64,000 nt of DNA from Drechslerella dactyloides (taxonomy: Eukaryota; Ascomycota; Orbiliomycetes; Orbiliales; Orbiliaceae): positions 2,666,001-2,730,000 of the forward strand of contig JAGTWJ010000006.1 in NCBI GenBank assembly GCA_020064725.1, written 5' to 3'. The notes under the pieces are model-generated. The model saw only the letters and a list, made by a program, of their open reading frames with translations, was not told the DNA's origin and did not search any database. This document shows, one piece after another, positions 22,806 to 35,315 of the stretch (position 1 is the stretch's first letter; every line of letters begins with the position of its first letter). The translations under genes and the position numbers were made by a program.

Positions 22806-25800
22806 ATGACGGGCCCCGGAACTATGCATATCAAGATCAGAAACCAGCTGAGTGTATGCCATTCATCCATTCTCCGGGCCTCCCGTCCATTCGCTTCGCT
22901 CCCTCTCCCAAATTGCTTTGCCTCGCTAACATGAGTGTCTTATCAGGCTTTCGTTCTCGTCGTTTCACTCACCTCGCTGGGTGTGCTTGCCATCGTCACA
23001 GTAAGATAGATACGCTCCCTCCTCCCTTCGGCATTTCACCTGTCTCGCCGGCCCTTGTTGCACATTTCTGCTTACCCCTCTCCTCTCGATAACGACATGC
23101 TAATCTGATCGCATCCGTCCAGTGGTTCAACAACCAAAGGTAAACGCGGGAAAAACGCCTCTGCTGATCACTGCTACAATCGCGCGGACTGCATTCAGCT
23201 AACCCGTCCTGGCGCTAATCTACCAGCCTCGTGTCTGAACTTCGACGTTCGCGCCTTACCCTCATCGGCTCTCTCAAGTCGGAGCAGATCGCTTCCGATA
23301 TCAACCTACTCGAGAGCGCCGTCGTAAACCTCGCATCGCGCGCCCAGGTTCTCAATGCCATTAAACGTTACACCGGCGAGTCTACCGGCGGTCGGCGCAA
23401 TCTGACCTACGAGAACTGGAACACCTCGTTGATCGACACTTCGCTCGTCCTCTCTACTCAGCTGGCTCTTCAACATATCACCGTTTACAGTGCGGATTTT
23501 AAAACCACATATCTTAACGTCACCAGTCAGGGCGTCCTACCACCTACCACGCCTGGTTTTGTTGAGATTCTGGATGCGACAGGCAATCTGGTTGGTTACA
23601 ATTCACACCTCGGTCACCCCGGCTTTCCCGATGAACTGTTTCCGAAGGAGCCTCCCAATGGAGAAAACAACCTGCTGCTTGGCCCGGTCCCCTCCCTAAC
23701 CAACTCTTCCGCGCACGTTGCCAGTATCACCGCTCCGATCTACAACAATACTACTGCTGCTGTCGCCGACAAGTCGATTCTGGGGTATGTAACTGTCGTC
23801 TGCGCTGTATTCAGCATCGAGAATACGCTCAGCGACTATCCGAGTCTCGGGGAGACGTACAAGTATCTCCTGTTGGGCCCCTCAAATGGTAACGTTGCAC
23901 CGAAGGATTCCGGATGGCCTGGGAATGTGAGCTGGCGGTACGTGCTGCCGCCAGCTATTAGCAGCGAAGGCGAGGGAAAGCTGGGCGGATTCTTGTCGGA
24001 AATCGCTACGACACCAGGCTATAAGGGAAGCATCATCGATACGCGCAACCCGACGAATAACGCACGGATAGCTATCGGGTGAGTTCGGTTTCCCGGTGTA
24101 CAGAATGTCACCTTTGTCGCAAGTCTGTTAGCTAATTAACGAAGCTTTGCGCCGGTCAATTACTCGTTGGTGAGCTGGCTCCTAGTTGTGCAGATGGACC
24201 ATAGTGAGGTCAACCAGCCCGTCGCACATCTGAGGAATCTGCTGCTGGCCACAGTCTTTGCAACTGGTGCTGGGGTAGTCATAATTACTTGCATTCTAGC
24301 TACCTACGCAGGTAAGAGCGGTGTCTCCGGATGCTATCATAAGATTTAAGCTGACTGTAAATTTTTGGCAGTTCGTCCGATCGCTCGGTTACGCGACGCA
24401 ACGGAAAAGACAACTCGGCCGCCTGGATACAGTCCCACTGCCTACGATAGCGAGACGGAGGACCCACCCGCCATATTTGAGGGCGGCGGCGAAGGCACTG
24501 TTGTTGAATCCCTTCGTCGACGGCGCCCCTGGTGGAGGCGCCGGTTCACAAGCGAGCATGTCGAAACTAGGGCTACCCGTAGCAGGAAGGAACGTAGTTT
24601 CCGCGTTCCCGAAAAGGTCCCTGATAAAAAGCATTTTGTAACCGATGAACTCACCGACCTCACGACCACTTTCAACGCGATGACGGACGAGCTGGTCAAA
24701 CAGTACACCCATCTCGAGGAGCGAGTCGCCACACGCACAGCCGAACTCAAGGAACAGACGCAACTTGCGAATGCTGCCAATGATGCGAAATCGATGTTCA
24801 TCGCCAACGTCACACACGAACTGCGGACGCCTCTGAACGGAATATTGGGCATGTGCTCGGTTATGATGACGGAACCTGGTCTGGCGCCCGGTATTAAGCG
24901 CTCACTGAACACGATCTACAAGAGCGGCGATCTCCTGCTCTGCCTACTCACGGACCTTCTCACTTTCAGCAGGAACCAGGTTGCGGGTGTAAACGTTGTG
25001 CTGGAGGAGGGGGAGTTTCACGTGCGTGACCTGGTCACACAGGTGAAGGCGATTTTTGTAAAGACTGCAAGGGACAAGGGCGTCGAGCTGGGCGTTGAGG
25101 TCATCCCTGATAGGGGTATCCCAGAGGATGGAGAGCCGTCAGTGGCTGGTGTCTTGAGAGGTGATTTGAATCGGATTCTCCAGGTTGTAATCAACCTCCT
25201 CAGCAACGCCCTTAAGTTCACGCCAGAGAAAGGCTCTGTACAGCTTCGGGTCGCCATGCTTCAGGATACCAGAGGGGTTGCCTTGACGATAGACGACACC
25301 CCGCAAAAGCACATGCCTACGCTCAAGATCCCACAAACCGCCATAATCAACCCGAACACCCCAGCAAATATGGCGCTGAAGAGCAAGAAAGAGGCGACAT
25401 CTCTTACCATACCGTCTCTCACGACACCTGGTGAAATATCAAACTCGTCGACGTCAGAAGCATACTTCGATAAGAGCAGCAATGAGAAAGAGGAAGAATC
25501 CGGGACAGACGAGGGCAAACGTGCTGCAGAAGACCCGCTGGTAACCATCAGATGGTTCGAATTCTCCGTCATCGATACTGGTCCTGGTATCCCGAGCCAC
25601 ATGCACACAAAAATATTTGAACCATTCGTGCAGGGCGATCTCGGTCTGTCGAAAAAGTATGGTGGCACGGGGCTCGGACTTAGTATCTGCAAACAACTTG
25701 CAGAGCTGATGGGCGGTGTTATTGAGCTGAAGTCTTTTGAAGGTGCGGGTAGCACATTTACCCTACGGATACCACTCAAAGCTGGAGGATTCCCTGCACA

Positions 25801-27002
25801 GCCGTCTATGGGATACTCTCGACCGGGTAGTCTTGCTACAACGCGATACACGCGTAACCTGCCACCCAACATGCGACCAAGAGGCGACATGGACAACATC
25901 AGTACTAAGACTACATCCACAGCCTTTAGTTCGATATCCGGTGCGCAACCGGACGCAACGAGACTCGTTGGACTAAGCCAGCCCTTCTTCGCGCCAGAGG
26001 TTGTTGAAGATGAGACTTTTGGCGGAAGGCGAGGAAGTCGGAATGGTGGGGACAAACGACAATCACGCGTGGAACATTCGCCCCCGCCGCCACCGTTGCC
26101 AACCATCCCGTCCTATTCTGAAGTGCAAGAGGGCGATAGATCGGACCCCACAGCCGTCAGTCGGCGGCCGACACTAGAGCGGACATCATCGTCGCCAGCC
26201 ATGCTCACGCCAAGAAGCATGGAAACTTATCCACCGCCAGTGACGCGCAAACAGTCGGAAGATAAGGGCGTTCTGGCCAACGCCGCAGTAGTTGGCCTGT
26301 CTGCATCTACTCCTCCACCTCCGGAACCAGTAAAACAGGAACAAGCGAAACCGGAACAGGCGGAATCAGAGCCAGCTGTTGTACCGCCTCCACCTACTAT
26401 TGCGGTATCACCCAGCAAGTCGGTGCGAATAAGTAAGACAGCGGTGGTGCCAGAGACAGCCGGTGAATCGAGTGCCGCACCGAAGAAGGAGAAGATGTCC
26501 TCGAAGGACCTGAAGGACAAGAGGGCATCGATCAAGGTTCTTGTTGCAGAGGACAACCGTGTGAACATCCAGGTCATCCGCAAGATGCTACGACTCGAGG
26601 CGGTAACTGGTAAGTGCTACTCGTCCGTAAAATCGTGACTCGCGAACTTCTAATAACCCGTTTCGATATCTAGACGTCACATTGGCAGAAGACGGCGCTA
26701 TTGCGGTCCAGAAAGTCACAGAGGCCCTCGCAGTCGGCAAAAAGTTCGACATTATCTTCATGGACATCCAAATGCCAAACATGGACGGGCTGCAAGCGAC
26801 GAAAGCCATCCGAGAAATGGGATACACTAGCGCAATATGTGCCCTCACGGCGTTCGCTGAGCAGAGCAACGTGAAAGAGTGCTTTGACGCGGGCATGGAC
26901 TATTTCTTAGCCAAGCCGATCAAGAAGAACGAGCTACGGAAGGTTCTGCAGCTCTATGGGTCATCGTCAATGCTGATCGATCCGGGCACTAGTGCGCAAT
27001 AG
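22806..27002 (+). CDS. sln1: Sln1-type hybrid histidine kinase (osmosensor), 1234 aa
   Basis: Membrane osmosensor kinase that, in the known yeast and Aspergillus pathway, relays phosphate through Ypd1 to Ssk1 and so controls the HOG MAP-kinase cascade. Seven exons fit: 22806-22853, 22947-23000, 23123-23139 (17 nt), 23227-24078, 24145-24311, 24372-26609 and 26674-27002. First span AFVLVVSLTSLGVLAIVT, then WFNNQSLVSELRRSRLTLIG and a ~330-residue extracellular sensor region; second span LLATVFATGAGVVIITCIL. Then HAMP and coiled coil, the phosphoacceptor H528 in ANVTHELRTPLNG, the N box (VINLLSNALKF), G boxes (DTGPGIP, GGTGLGLSICKQL), a long Pro/Ser-rich linker, and a receiver domain (VLVAEDNRVN) with D1156 in IIFMDIQMPNMDG and a conserved KP. 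A receiver fused to the kinase is normal for fungal group VI. Start is uncertain: in-frame ATGs also lie at 22734 and 22824. Confidence 0.93.
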
Positions 27003-28470
27003 TGTCCTCAACTTTCCCCCTGATAACTCGATCGTACAGTTGGCGGCTTCGCGGTCAGCGTTCGGTCTACGTGACAAGTTTGCGGGGACAAATATCCGAG
27101 CGAGACTTGCCTCTTTGAGCAGGTCTCTCTACTCCTCTCTTTTTGTCTATTTCCTGCGGCCGGTAAATCAAAAGTGCACTTCTTTGCTTTCTCTCCCTCT
27201 AAAGTTTGTGCTCACTGTCCTGCTGGTTGTTGTGCTTATACACGGGTTTGCGGTTTCGCTATTCTTACTTTCCTTCGGTTGTTGTGTTATTACATTATTA
27301 CCTCTTTCCATCTTGTACGATTTGATTTTGATTCTTGCCTTTGCGGCATCGGTTGCATACGCATTTGCACTTCGCGGGACGGTCACGACTGTAATGTCTG
27401 TACATATGGGTGTCTTTGAGCCTGCTTTTGATAAACAACGTTTAATGGGTTTATTGGCGTGTTCTTTTCCATTCCTCGGTTGTTCTCTCTATTTTTTCTC
27501 TCTTACCGATGCGGCCCGTTCATGCCTTCCGCTGGCGTTATTATGTGAGCCCATTTCTTTTGATTTTTTACTTGCTGGATGGGCTACAGAAATTGGGTAG
27601 CTGCTGGCTGGCCACGATAGATATTCCTTTGTTTCTTTCTTTTGGGTGATGAATGGCGGGCTCGTGGGATTCGAGATTGATTACTGGGCCGCTTGCATGC
27701 ATTCTGCAGATTCCGAGTGGCGATGGTATGTTAATACTTAAGTAATTATATATTTTACCATGAAGGATTCTGGTGTCTTAACTGGCTGTATTTAGTGGCA
27801 TCTTGATGTGCAGTGAGGAGGAATTCAACATTCGGGCTCGTGAACGGTCGTCGAAGTCGAACCCTAAAGATTGATGCTAATTACTTAAGCTTCGTGAAAA
27901 AAAAGACTTTGGTCTCGTAAACCAGACAAGTGCGAAGTGCAAGCGATATGACTGAAATAATAAGCATTGAATAGTGCATTGTGGCTAGCCGGCTGCTGTT
28001 GTTGTTTACCAACAGAGGGACTATGATATTATACAAATCATGCTGAAGGCGAAGCTCAGAGTGGTTGAAATGTCGGTGCGAATCGCTTGGTCGCTGTAGC
28101 GGGAGCAGCTTCAGCATCGAGGTACTGCTATCCCGAGATCTTGCCAACGAAACTAGTCCTGTCTTGACCAATCGGTCGATGGAAATCAAGCAGGAGGGAT
28201 GTCACGAGGTTGGCGTGGCGTGTTGCAAGGGTTTCGTGGCCAGCACTCGATGGACACGCAGACCAACATGCAACCAGCCATCCCGCCCATACCGCCTACG
28301 ACGCACGCCATTGAAGCTTGCAATAAACCCCGGCCGACGATGTCTTGAATGCCTGTCCTTAATTCTTGGCGGATCCGGCGCGACTAGTCTGCTTGTGCTC
28401 CGTCATTCGCATAGAGCTATCAATTGCCTCGGTTCGCACATAGACAGGCAACTAAACTACATACGCGTCC
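27003..28470. other. intergenic region downstream of the kinase gene
   Basis: T/C-rich 3' flank to about 27.6 kb, with a frame (to 27600) whose hydrophobic translation reflects pyrimidine-rich sequence rather than a gene; then spacer with one dispersed 16-bp motif (27912). The segment just before 28471 is the promoter of the transporter. Confidence 0.5.
27912..27927 (-). repeat. dispersed 16-bp motif, copy 8, with hairpin arm
   Basis: GTCTCGTAAACCAGAC on the plus strand, followed by AAGTGCGAAGTGCAAGCG. That extension closely matches the one after the copy at 58068, so the shared element is longer than 16 bp. Confidence 0.75.
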
Positions 28471-30066
28471 ATGATGCCGAGCTCGCGCAACTCCGATATC
28501 GACGACCCCGGCGCCTCGAGCTCCAACGATCCCGCTGGCCAGCGCCGGCCGCTGCTCGAAGCTACCAATGCGCAAGATGAAGACGCGCAGGATAACTGGG
28601 AAGTTGAGTGGGACGTCTACTCGTCTGCTACCTCCGCGAATGGGTCCGATGGTTCGCTGTCGTCATTGTCAGAGGCGGGCAGCGAACTGGGGCTGTTTCG
28701 ACGCGATGGAGAGCGGTTGGAGGGACGGCGACGGGTGGTAGTTGCTGGGGTGCTGATGGCGGTGACGGTTCTCACGCTGGTTGCGCAGACGGAGTGTACG
28801 GTTTACACGCAGAGGACCCTTGGTTGGGACAAGCCGTATCTTATTTTGTGAGTTCATACCTATGTACACATCTACATGCCTTCCGGGATGAAGCGACTTT
28901 GGGCGTGGTGGCTGATGTACGGGTTATGGCAGGTATCTCACGCACAGCTTCTATATCGTCCTGTGGCCGGGACTAATTGCTTACGAGCGCTTCCGGCAGC
29001 GGGATAAGCCCTGGAGTCGCTTTTTCGAAGACCATTTCTTCGTAGTGAGGCGGACGGCGCAGTATGTCATGTATCGGACGATGGATTTGACGGCGGAGCA
29101 GACGGCGGAGTCGCCGCTGCGGTACATGCTGCAGACGTGCTTTGTGCAGTGCTGCGCGCTGAACACTGCAGCGGTGACGTGGTTCGTGGCAGCAGTAGGT
29201 CTTATTCCAAGCCCGTTACGAATTATTTTCTATGTACTGGACTTTGATGGCTAATATGGGTTCACGATCATGTGGTGATAGGATATGACGACGCCGAGCG
29301 ACTTGAACGCCATCAATAACACGTCTGCAATCTTCACGTATGTGTTCAGCGTGTGGCTGCTGAAGGAGCCGATGCGCGTGAAGAAGAACATAGCAGTCAT
29401 ACTGGCTGTTGTTGGCGTGGGCATCATAGCTTATGGAAATCCGAACGACACAGCAGCGGATAAGCCTGCTGCTAGCTATCCTGACAGGACGATTGGAAAC
29501 ATGATCACGGGGGTCGGCGCGGTGTTGTTCGGCTTGTACCGGGTGCTGTATAAGCTGAAGGCATGTCTGCCGGCCGAGGCATCGGCGGAGATGAACATAA
29601 TGTTTAGTGTGATTGTCGGCAGTAGCATTGGGTTCTTCACGACAACAGTGTTTTGGGTGCCGTTGCCGGTGCTGCATTTTTTTGGGTGGGAAGTCTTTGA
29701 GCTACCCGGGTTCGCGGCGGCGTTCTGGACCGGTGTGGGGATGGTGTGCGGCGTGTGTGAGTATACCTCCGCCTTGCTTTCTCTGTTAAGGAGATCTGCA
29801 TTTTGGGTTTGCTGTGCTAATGCATTGGGTGATCGATCACAGTGTTCACAATGGCGTTCTTGTCGTTGACGGCGCTAACGAGCCCTGTGCTTTCGTCTGT
29901 GGCGGCAATGTTGAGCATCTTTTTCGTCGCGCTGTACGACTGGCTTTTCGCCGACAGCAGACTGACGGGGGCGACGCTGTCAGGTGGGACGTCGATTATC
30001 GTGGCGTTTCTACTGATAGGGTGGAGTACATACGAGGAGACGTATCCACGGGATAGAGAGCAGTAA
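28471..30066 (+). CDS. DMT-superfamily (EamA/SLC35F-like) membrane transporter, 445 aa
   Basis: Four exons (28471-28847, 28933-29194, 29282-29756, 29843-30066) give 445 residues. After a ~95-residue acidic, Ser-rich cytosolic N-terminus come about ten membrane spans, beginning with VVVAGVLMAVTVLTLVAQ. The segment TTPSDLNAINNTSAIFTYVF with the following LLKEP is the conserved signature around the fourth and fifth spans of EamA/SLC35F-type carriers. Later spans include NIAVILAVVGVGIIAYG and GGTSIIVAFLLIGWSTYEE. The family moves nucleotide sugars, vitamins or other metabolites across Golgi, vacuolar or plasma membranes; the substrate here is unknown. Yeast Thi74-like vacuolar proteins are the nearest type I can name, with limited confidence. 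The start is the first of two adjacent ATGs. A hairpin-forming stretch follows the stop at 30082-30136. Confidence 0.82.
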
Positions 30067-30081
30067 GTCATCTGTATTAAG

Positions 30082-30136
30082 GGTGCGAACTGTGCAGAGG
30101 TCGTGTGGGTTATGGAGCTAACCGGCTATTCGCACC
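30082..30136. other. nested inverted repeat downstream of the transporter
   Basis: Outer arms GGTGCGAA (30082-30089) and TTCGCACC (30129-30136) enclose a smaller hairpin GGTTA-TGGAGC-TAACC (30108-30123). It lies 16 bp after the stop codon, so it would be part of the transporter 3' UTR. It resembles a tRNA acceptor stem but is too short and lacks D and T arms. Confidence 0.5.
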
Positions 30137-33100
30137 AGGGGACTCGAACTCGAGCGGATCCCATCGAGAGAAGAGGTGTAGAGTTGTGATTATGGATGAG
30201 TTTCAGTGTTAACAACTTGGCGTTTGGCTTGCTTGATATGGAGGCGAATTTAGCATTCAACAGTTAATCTTATCATTTGTGTCTAATGCATTGTCGGCGT
30301 CGGCAGCGATGGAAGCCGGAAGCTCGAAACCTACTCAACCTACTATAAGAAACACGAAGATCTAGACCCGGAGAACACTCCATCAGGATTTATAAGGCTG
30401 CAAGGGCGGAGATGCCAGCATGCCCCGATATGAGTATATCCGCCTGAGGTTCTATACCACCGTCACGTCGACTACCAGCGGTATTCTACACCTGCAAACT
30501 ACTAGACATATACATGCAACCGGCCTCGCTGCTCCTTGATGATAGAGCAACCACCAACACAACCTGTGTGGGATTCCAAGGCCTTCGACTGCTACTAGCA
30601 CCAGGATTCAATGCGAGGAGCCAGGCAAGATCAAAATACCTCGCAGGGTAATCACAATGCTAGGTGCATTCCCCTTGTGTGATGGTCAACGAAGGGTCTC
30701 CAGGCGCTGCGCTGCTGTATACATCTAGCTTGAGTTACCTTTTCACGATGGATTATCGAGACAACAGCGATGGAGATATTCTTATCAAAATCTACTGCAT
30801 CTAGTGCACCTGGAGCATCGCTCGTGTGATATCTCGCTTCCTGTTGGATCTCGAGAGGGAGCTATATCGAACCTACAGCCATGTGATTATAGTAATGGGG
30901 TTCCCAGCAGCCGTAACTTGCAGAATGCGAAACAACAAGCTTCCTCAAATATGGCATCGTCATGGCGGTCTTGACGTGTCGTCGCGGCATTAATGTAACC
31001 AGGGGATGACGAATATAATTATAACAACGTACAACTAAGTGTACCTACCGCATGGATATACTGTATGAGCATATATAGCGCTCTCCAGTTCTGGAGACGG
31101 CTGAGCGAGCTTATTGTCATTTATCGATATGGAGCGTCGTATTCGGGTGCAGAGCCGCGCCTGGTGGACGCATGGGGAAGGTTCCAGGTTGTCGCTGGAA
31201 CTCGGCATATCAGGCTGGCCATCGATCACCGCGAGGCATCGAGTCTGCGCGTCGATCTGGCGGGGGCGCCGGCGAAGGAAAGTCGGTCGGAGAAGGGCGT
31301 CTGGCTCTCGATTGGATCCCGAAGTTCGCTGTCCGCTGGGGTGATGAATTCGAATCCTTCAAGACAAGTATCATCCACTGGAATGCTGCCGCCCAGCGCC
31401 CTGGATCCCACGGAACGGAGTAGCAATTGCAATGATACTATGTCTTGGCGACGGAAGGAAGATTGGTAAGTGTTGCCACTTTAACGTCGAGCCCGACTTC
31501 TGACCGCCAAACATCTGATCTTTGGGTCGGGGCTGCCGTGCCCTCGTCTGGGCGGTCTTGGCCTCGCCTCGACATCTTTCCTTTCCCATGATGCATCACG
31601 AGGGCCGTTTGGTTGGCGGACAGACGACGATATGGCATGCATCCAGCCTGCCGTCCCTTGCATTCCAGCTTGGGCGTGGCTGGCCACAACCTCCTCCCCA
31701 CCCTGGCGAGACATCGCCCCGGCTAGGCCGGAGAGAGCAGGAACGCCGCTGCTTTGGGCGCTGGTATCTCACAGCTGGTATCGGAGCTGGGATGCAGATA
31801 CTTGTGTGCATAGGCCTTAACCGCTATCGTCAAAAGCTCACGACGTACGGAGACTTGATTATCGCGTCGTGCGCGGGCTCTCACGCTTCGATTATCGTGG
31901 CGCATACAGCGGGGAAAGCGACTCAAAATTTAACCAGCTGCTCCTCGGCTATTGATTCTCAAGAGCGCTGGTGGGCTACGGCCATGCAGATATGGTATGC
32001 ATGTGCAGGGACGGCAGACGTTGCGAGAAGGTGCTCCCACAGCTGGCATCGCGGTCGTGGAGCGCCTCAAATCCAGATGTCAGGGACATCCTGCACACGG
32101 GCGACTGCCTCGTATCTCCGCAGAGTCGCGGCAACGCCACCATTCTTCAGCAAGCGGCCAGCCAATGAGGGGCCTGTCTCGAACCATCCGCCTACCGCAG
32201 AATCCGGGTCACGATTGGCCCAACCAGCTACCCTATTCAATTTATCGCACACGACCGGAATGTCCATCTAATCATCCCGAGGCACAATACGACCCAACGA
32301 GCCGTCTGCTGCTTCCGCTAGGCTGCAGTGCCGCGTCCGCGTCGTTTCGAGGAGACAGTAACTGGTGCATCACATTGTCTATCTGGGGGAGGATGCACAA
32401 CTGCACAAATAGCTGCATGACTGGATATTGAGCTTGCCACTTGCCACAATAGGCTGCTGCCAATGACAGCCGCTTATATGGTTCGCCAAAGATGAAGTCC
32501 ATCCTCGTGCGACAGCTACGCCAACCGTGCTAACAATCTCCATTGTCTTCTAGTGCACCTTAAATTGAATTTGTCTTTGACACCAGCTGCATATGCGCCT
32601 TCGAATCTCCGACTGAAACTTCGGCCCGTCGCCGAGCAGAACACTCGCGGAGCCACTTACGTACTGGCATTTACATAATCCACCTGTCATAGAGGGTTTA
32701 TACCTGCATACCAAGCCGGAACTCCGACGTCCTTTCCAAACCTGGAAGGCCTCAAGGTCCGAGTTGATCACTTAGCTATTGGAGTTGCAGACACCGTGAC
32801 CTACAGGGGAAGCCGTCTAGGAGCTACTCCTGGCCTGTATTACCAGGAGGTGATAGGATCGGCTGGCATGGGACCCACCTCTCCCAGCTGTCGACGAGAC
32901 CGGGCTCGTTTAGAAAGCTTGACTTCGCGAGCAACTGCTCGAAAGGCGATAGGCCGCCGCTGGGATATCATGGAACGCTCAGGGCAGCGATGGGATGAAT
33001 ATGACCGAATCAACACAGCTAGTGGCATTCCTATGCATGTCTGATAGGGACGGTGGACAATGAAAGGAGCAGGGGTCGCTTTGGATGGCTGTGACCGCGG

Positions 33101-33310
33101 TAGGCTGGCTATAGGCGGCTGGATTTTGATATTGGTGCAATTTGAATGCAGCGTGTGTCGGTATCGTGTCGCGGAGCGGGCGGTAGGCTCCTTTGCCCGG
33201 AAATGAATTCTCACACGTGCGTGGAGAGCTACTGTCGACCGGGCCAGCCTGATTTGTTATTCCTCTGGCGCAGCTGTACCACGTAAGAGTACCCGGTTTT
33301 TCATTTCGTG

Positions 33311-33326
33311 GCAGGTACACACCTGC
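33311..33326. promoter_or_regulatory. dyad next to the TATA box of the RNase gene
   Basis: GCAGGT-ACAC-ACCTGC is a 6-bp dyad ending 6 bp before the TATA box at 33333, a possible regulator site. Function is inferred from position only. Confidence 0.3.
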
Positions 33327-33332
33327 GGATGC

Positions 33333-33340
33333 TATATAAA
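33333..33340 (+). promoter_or_regulatory. TATA box of the RNase T2 gene
   Basis: TATATAAA lies about 245 bp upstream of the ATG at 33585. Confidence 0.5.
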
Positions 33341-33584
33341 TCTGGTGCCGGCCCGCATCTTCTGTAAGATTTTTTTTTGAAGTTCGAAGACGACGAGGCT
33401 ACAAGCTATAAATTCCGTACCAGTGGTACCTACTTTTCTCTCTCTTATACGCGGCGAAACCATCGAGTCGACTTGCTTGATATCATTATATATATAGCTT
33501 GAGTCGCATTCACTTTCTTTGGTTTTAATCTTTAAAGTAAAGGGTGTTCCTCCATCTTCTTCGACGGCTCGTGGAAACTCCACA

Positions 33585-35092
33585 ATGCATTACTCGCGAA
33601 TCCTACCGTCTGTCGCGGTATTCTCCCTCGCCGCGGCGTCGCCGCTGAATATCTTCTGCGGAAGATCAAATGTTGTCGGCCCAACATGCAGCAAGGAAGA
33701 TAGCTCGCAGCTGAGTATGCTTGTTTCCAGGCTCTGTGCTCAGCGTACATATGCTTTTTGCTGACGGATGTGACATGGAGGCTGCCATAATACCACCAAG
33801 CCCGATAATCTCTGTTGCTTCAACTCTCCAGGCGGCCAGATTCTTCTGACCCAGTTCTGGGATTCTCAACCTGCTGCTGGGCCCGCCGATTCATGTATGT
33901 CTTCGATCGATATATATGACATACCGAAATAGACCTGTGGGTAGTATTTGTATACTGATATTGAATCGATTATAGGGACCCTCCATGGACTGTGGCCCGA
34001 TAACTGCGATGGCACATGGGAACAGTTTTGCGATAAGACGCGAGAGAGCAACGATATCACGGCTGTCATGAACAAGTTTAAGAGAACAGAGACGCTTAGC
34101 TATATGCAGAAGTACTGGAAGAGTAATGACGGAAACGACGATAGCTTCTGGCAGCATGGTGAGACGATACCATCCTTACCTTGCGAAATTCTCGTCAACC
34201 TCAATCTTCTAGCAACATTCATATGGATTCTAACAGCTGGAGGTTATTCATAGAGTGGAACAAGCACGGCACTTGCATGTCTACTTTCGAGACCAAGTGC
34301 TACGCCGACCATCAAGAGGGCCAGGAGATCGCAGATTATATGGACAAGGCCGTTGAGATCTTCAAGACCGTCGACACCTACAAGATCCTATCCGCGGCGG
34401 GTATCGTCCCGGACTCCTCCAAGACATATGCCCTTAGCGACCTACAAGCAGCTGTTAAAAAGGCCCACGGCGAAGAAGTCGTGTTCAACTGCAAGAACGG
34501 CGCGCTCTCCGAGGTCTGGTACCATTTCAACGTCTACGGGTCCGCTCAGAGCGGCAAGTATGTTGCCTCTGGGGTCGTTGGCTCTCCATCTACTTGTCCC
34601 AAGACGGGCATCAAGTATCCCCCCAAGAATGGAGGCGAGAGCGGTGGCGGCAGTGGCACCCCGAGCGGTACCCCCACCAACCCGCCCAACCCGACCAACT
34701 CATCCACTCCCGCACCAGCACCAACAAACCCCAGCACCCCTGGCGAGGCATTCAGCGGCCGCGGGCACTTGAATGTGGATAAGGGCGGTTGTCTGATCTC
34801 CACGGGGAAGTGGTATACTAAGGGAACATGTGCAACATACACGGCTGCAGCTGTCAGCGGCGGGTTCACGCTGAAGAGCAGCAAGGGTGTCTGCGGCGTT
34901 GTTAGCGGCGAGTTCAAATGTGGTGAGGGTGTTCAAAGCGCGACTTTCACTGCTTCGGCGGGCAAGTTGGCCAGCGGGGGCAACGCGAGCTTTTATGCTG
35001 GCGCGGACGCGAGCAATGGGAGCCAGGTGGCCGTGTACACCAGCTCGGAGGGCCGGTCCGTGACGGTGGCGATTACTTGGAAGGGACTGTAG
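33585..35092 (+). CDS. secreted ribonuclease T2 with C-terminal domain, 404 aa
   Basis: Endoribonuclease that cleaves single-stranded RNA through 2',3'-cyclic phosphates, acting outside the cell or in the vacuole. Four exons (33585-33714, 33832-33894, 33976-34158, 34254-35092) give 404 residues. A signal peptide (MHYSRILPSVAVFSLAAA) opens the protein. The two catalytic segments are present and intact: CAS I LHGLWPDNCDG with H68, and CAS II EWNKHGTC with E126, K129 and H130; the cysteines of the T2 disulfides surround them. Both catalytic segments start right at exon borders. After ~residue 248 a Gly/Ser/Thr/Pro linker leads to a ~110-residue C-terminal domain (RGHLNVDKGGCLISTGKWY and on), as in yeast Rny1-type enzymes. 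The frame is open further up to 33519, but the ATG at 33585 gives the signal peptide. Confidence 0.93.
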
Positions 35093-35315
35093 GCGGTGGG
35101 CGGTGGGATGGCGAGACATCTGAGGTTTTTGTAAGACGTGATACCCGAAATCGATGATACCCCAAAAGCTGGCGGATTAGATACCCGAGGTGATGGAGAG
35201 ATTGATGAAGCGATATTTTGTAAGATAGTGTATATTTTTTTTTCTGTTCATTTCAATGGAACAATGACTGTCAATTGGTGTTATTTGCGAAACTATATGG
35301 CATGGCGCTTTGGTC

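Larger units (their letters stand above)
30067..33584. other. intergenic region
   Basis: About 3.5 kb with no recognisable gene. The open frames around 31.1-32.4 kb overlap on several frames of both strands and lack motifs or introns that extend them. The last ~250 bp is promoter and leader of the RNase gene. Confidence 0.5.

Noticed and set aside
26992..27600. 202-aa open frame with membrane-like translation after the kinase stop
   Set aside because: It overlaps the kinase stop codon, lies in pyrimidine-rich 3' flank whose T/C content alone gives Leu/Phe/Ser-rich translation, and a second overlapping frame looks equally hydrophobic.
28065..28580. 171-aa frame overlapping the start of the transporter
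   Set aside because: The transporter frame in the overlap is clearly the coding one, with conserved membrane spans; the other is Arg/Leu-rich and motif-free.
30070..30200. Possible tRNA because of a TTCGAGTCC-like B box and an acceptor-like stem
   Set aside because: No A box at the right distance, no anticodon or T stem, and the stem-closed unit is only 55 nt long.
31522..32271. 249-aa plus-strand frame
   Set aside because: No motif, no signal peptide, codons unlike neighbouring genes, and several overlapping frames of similar length on both strands.
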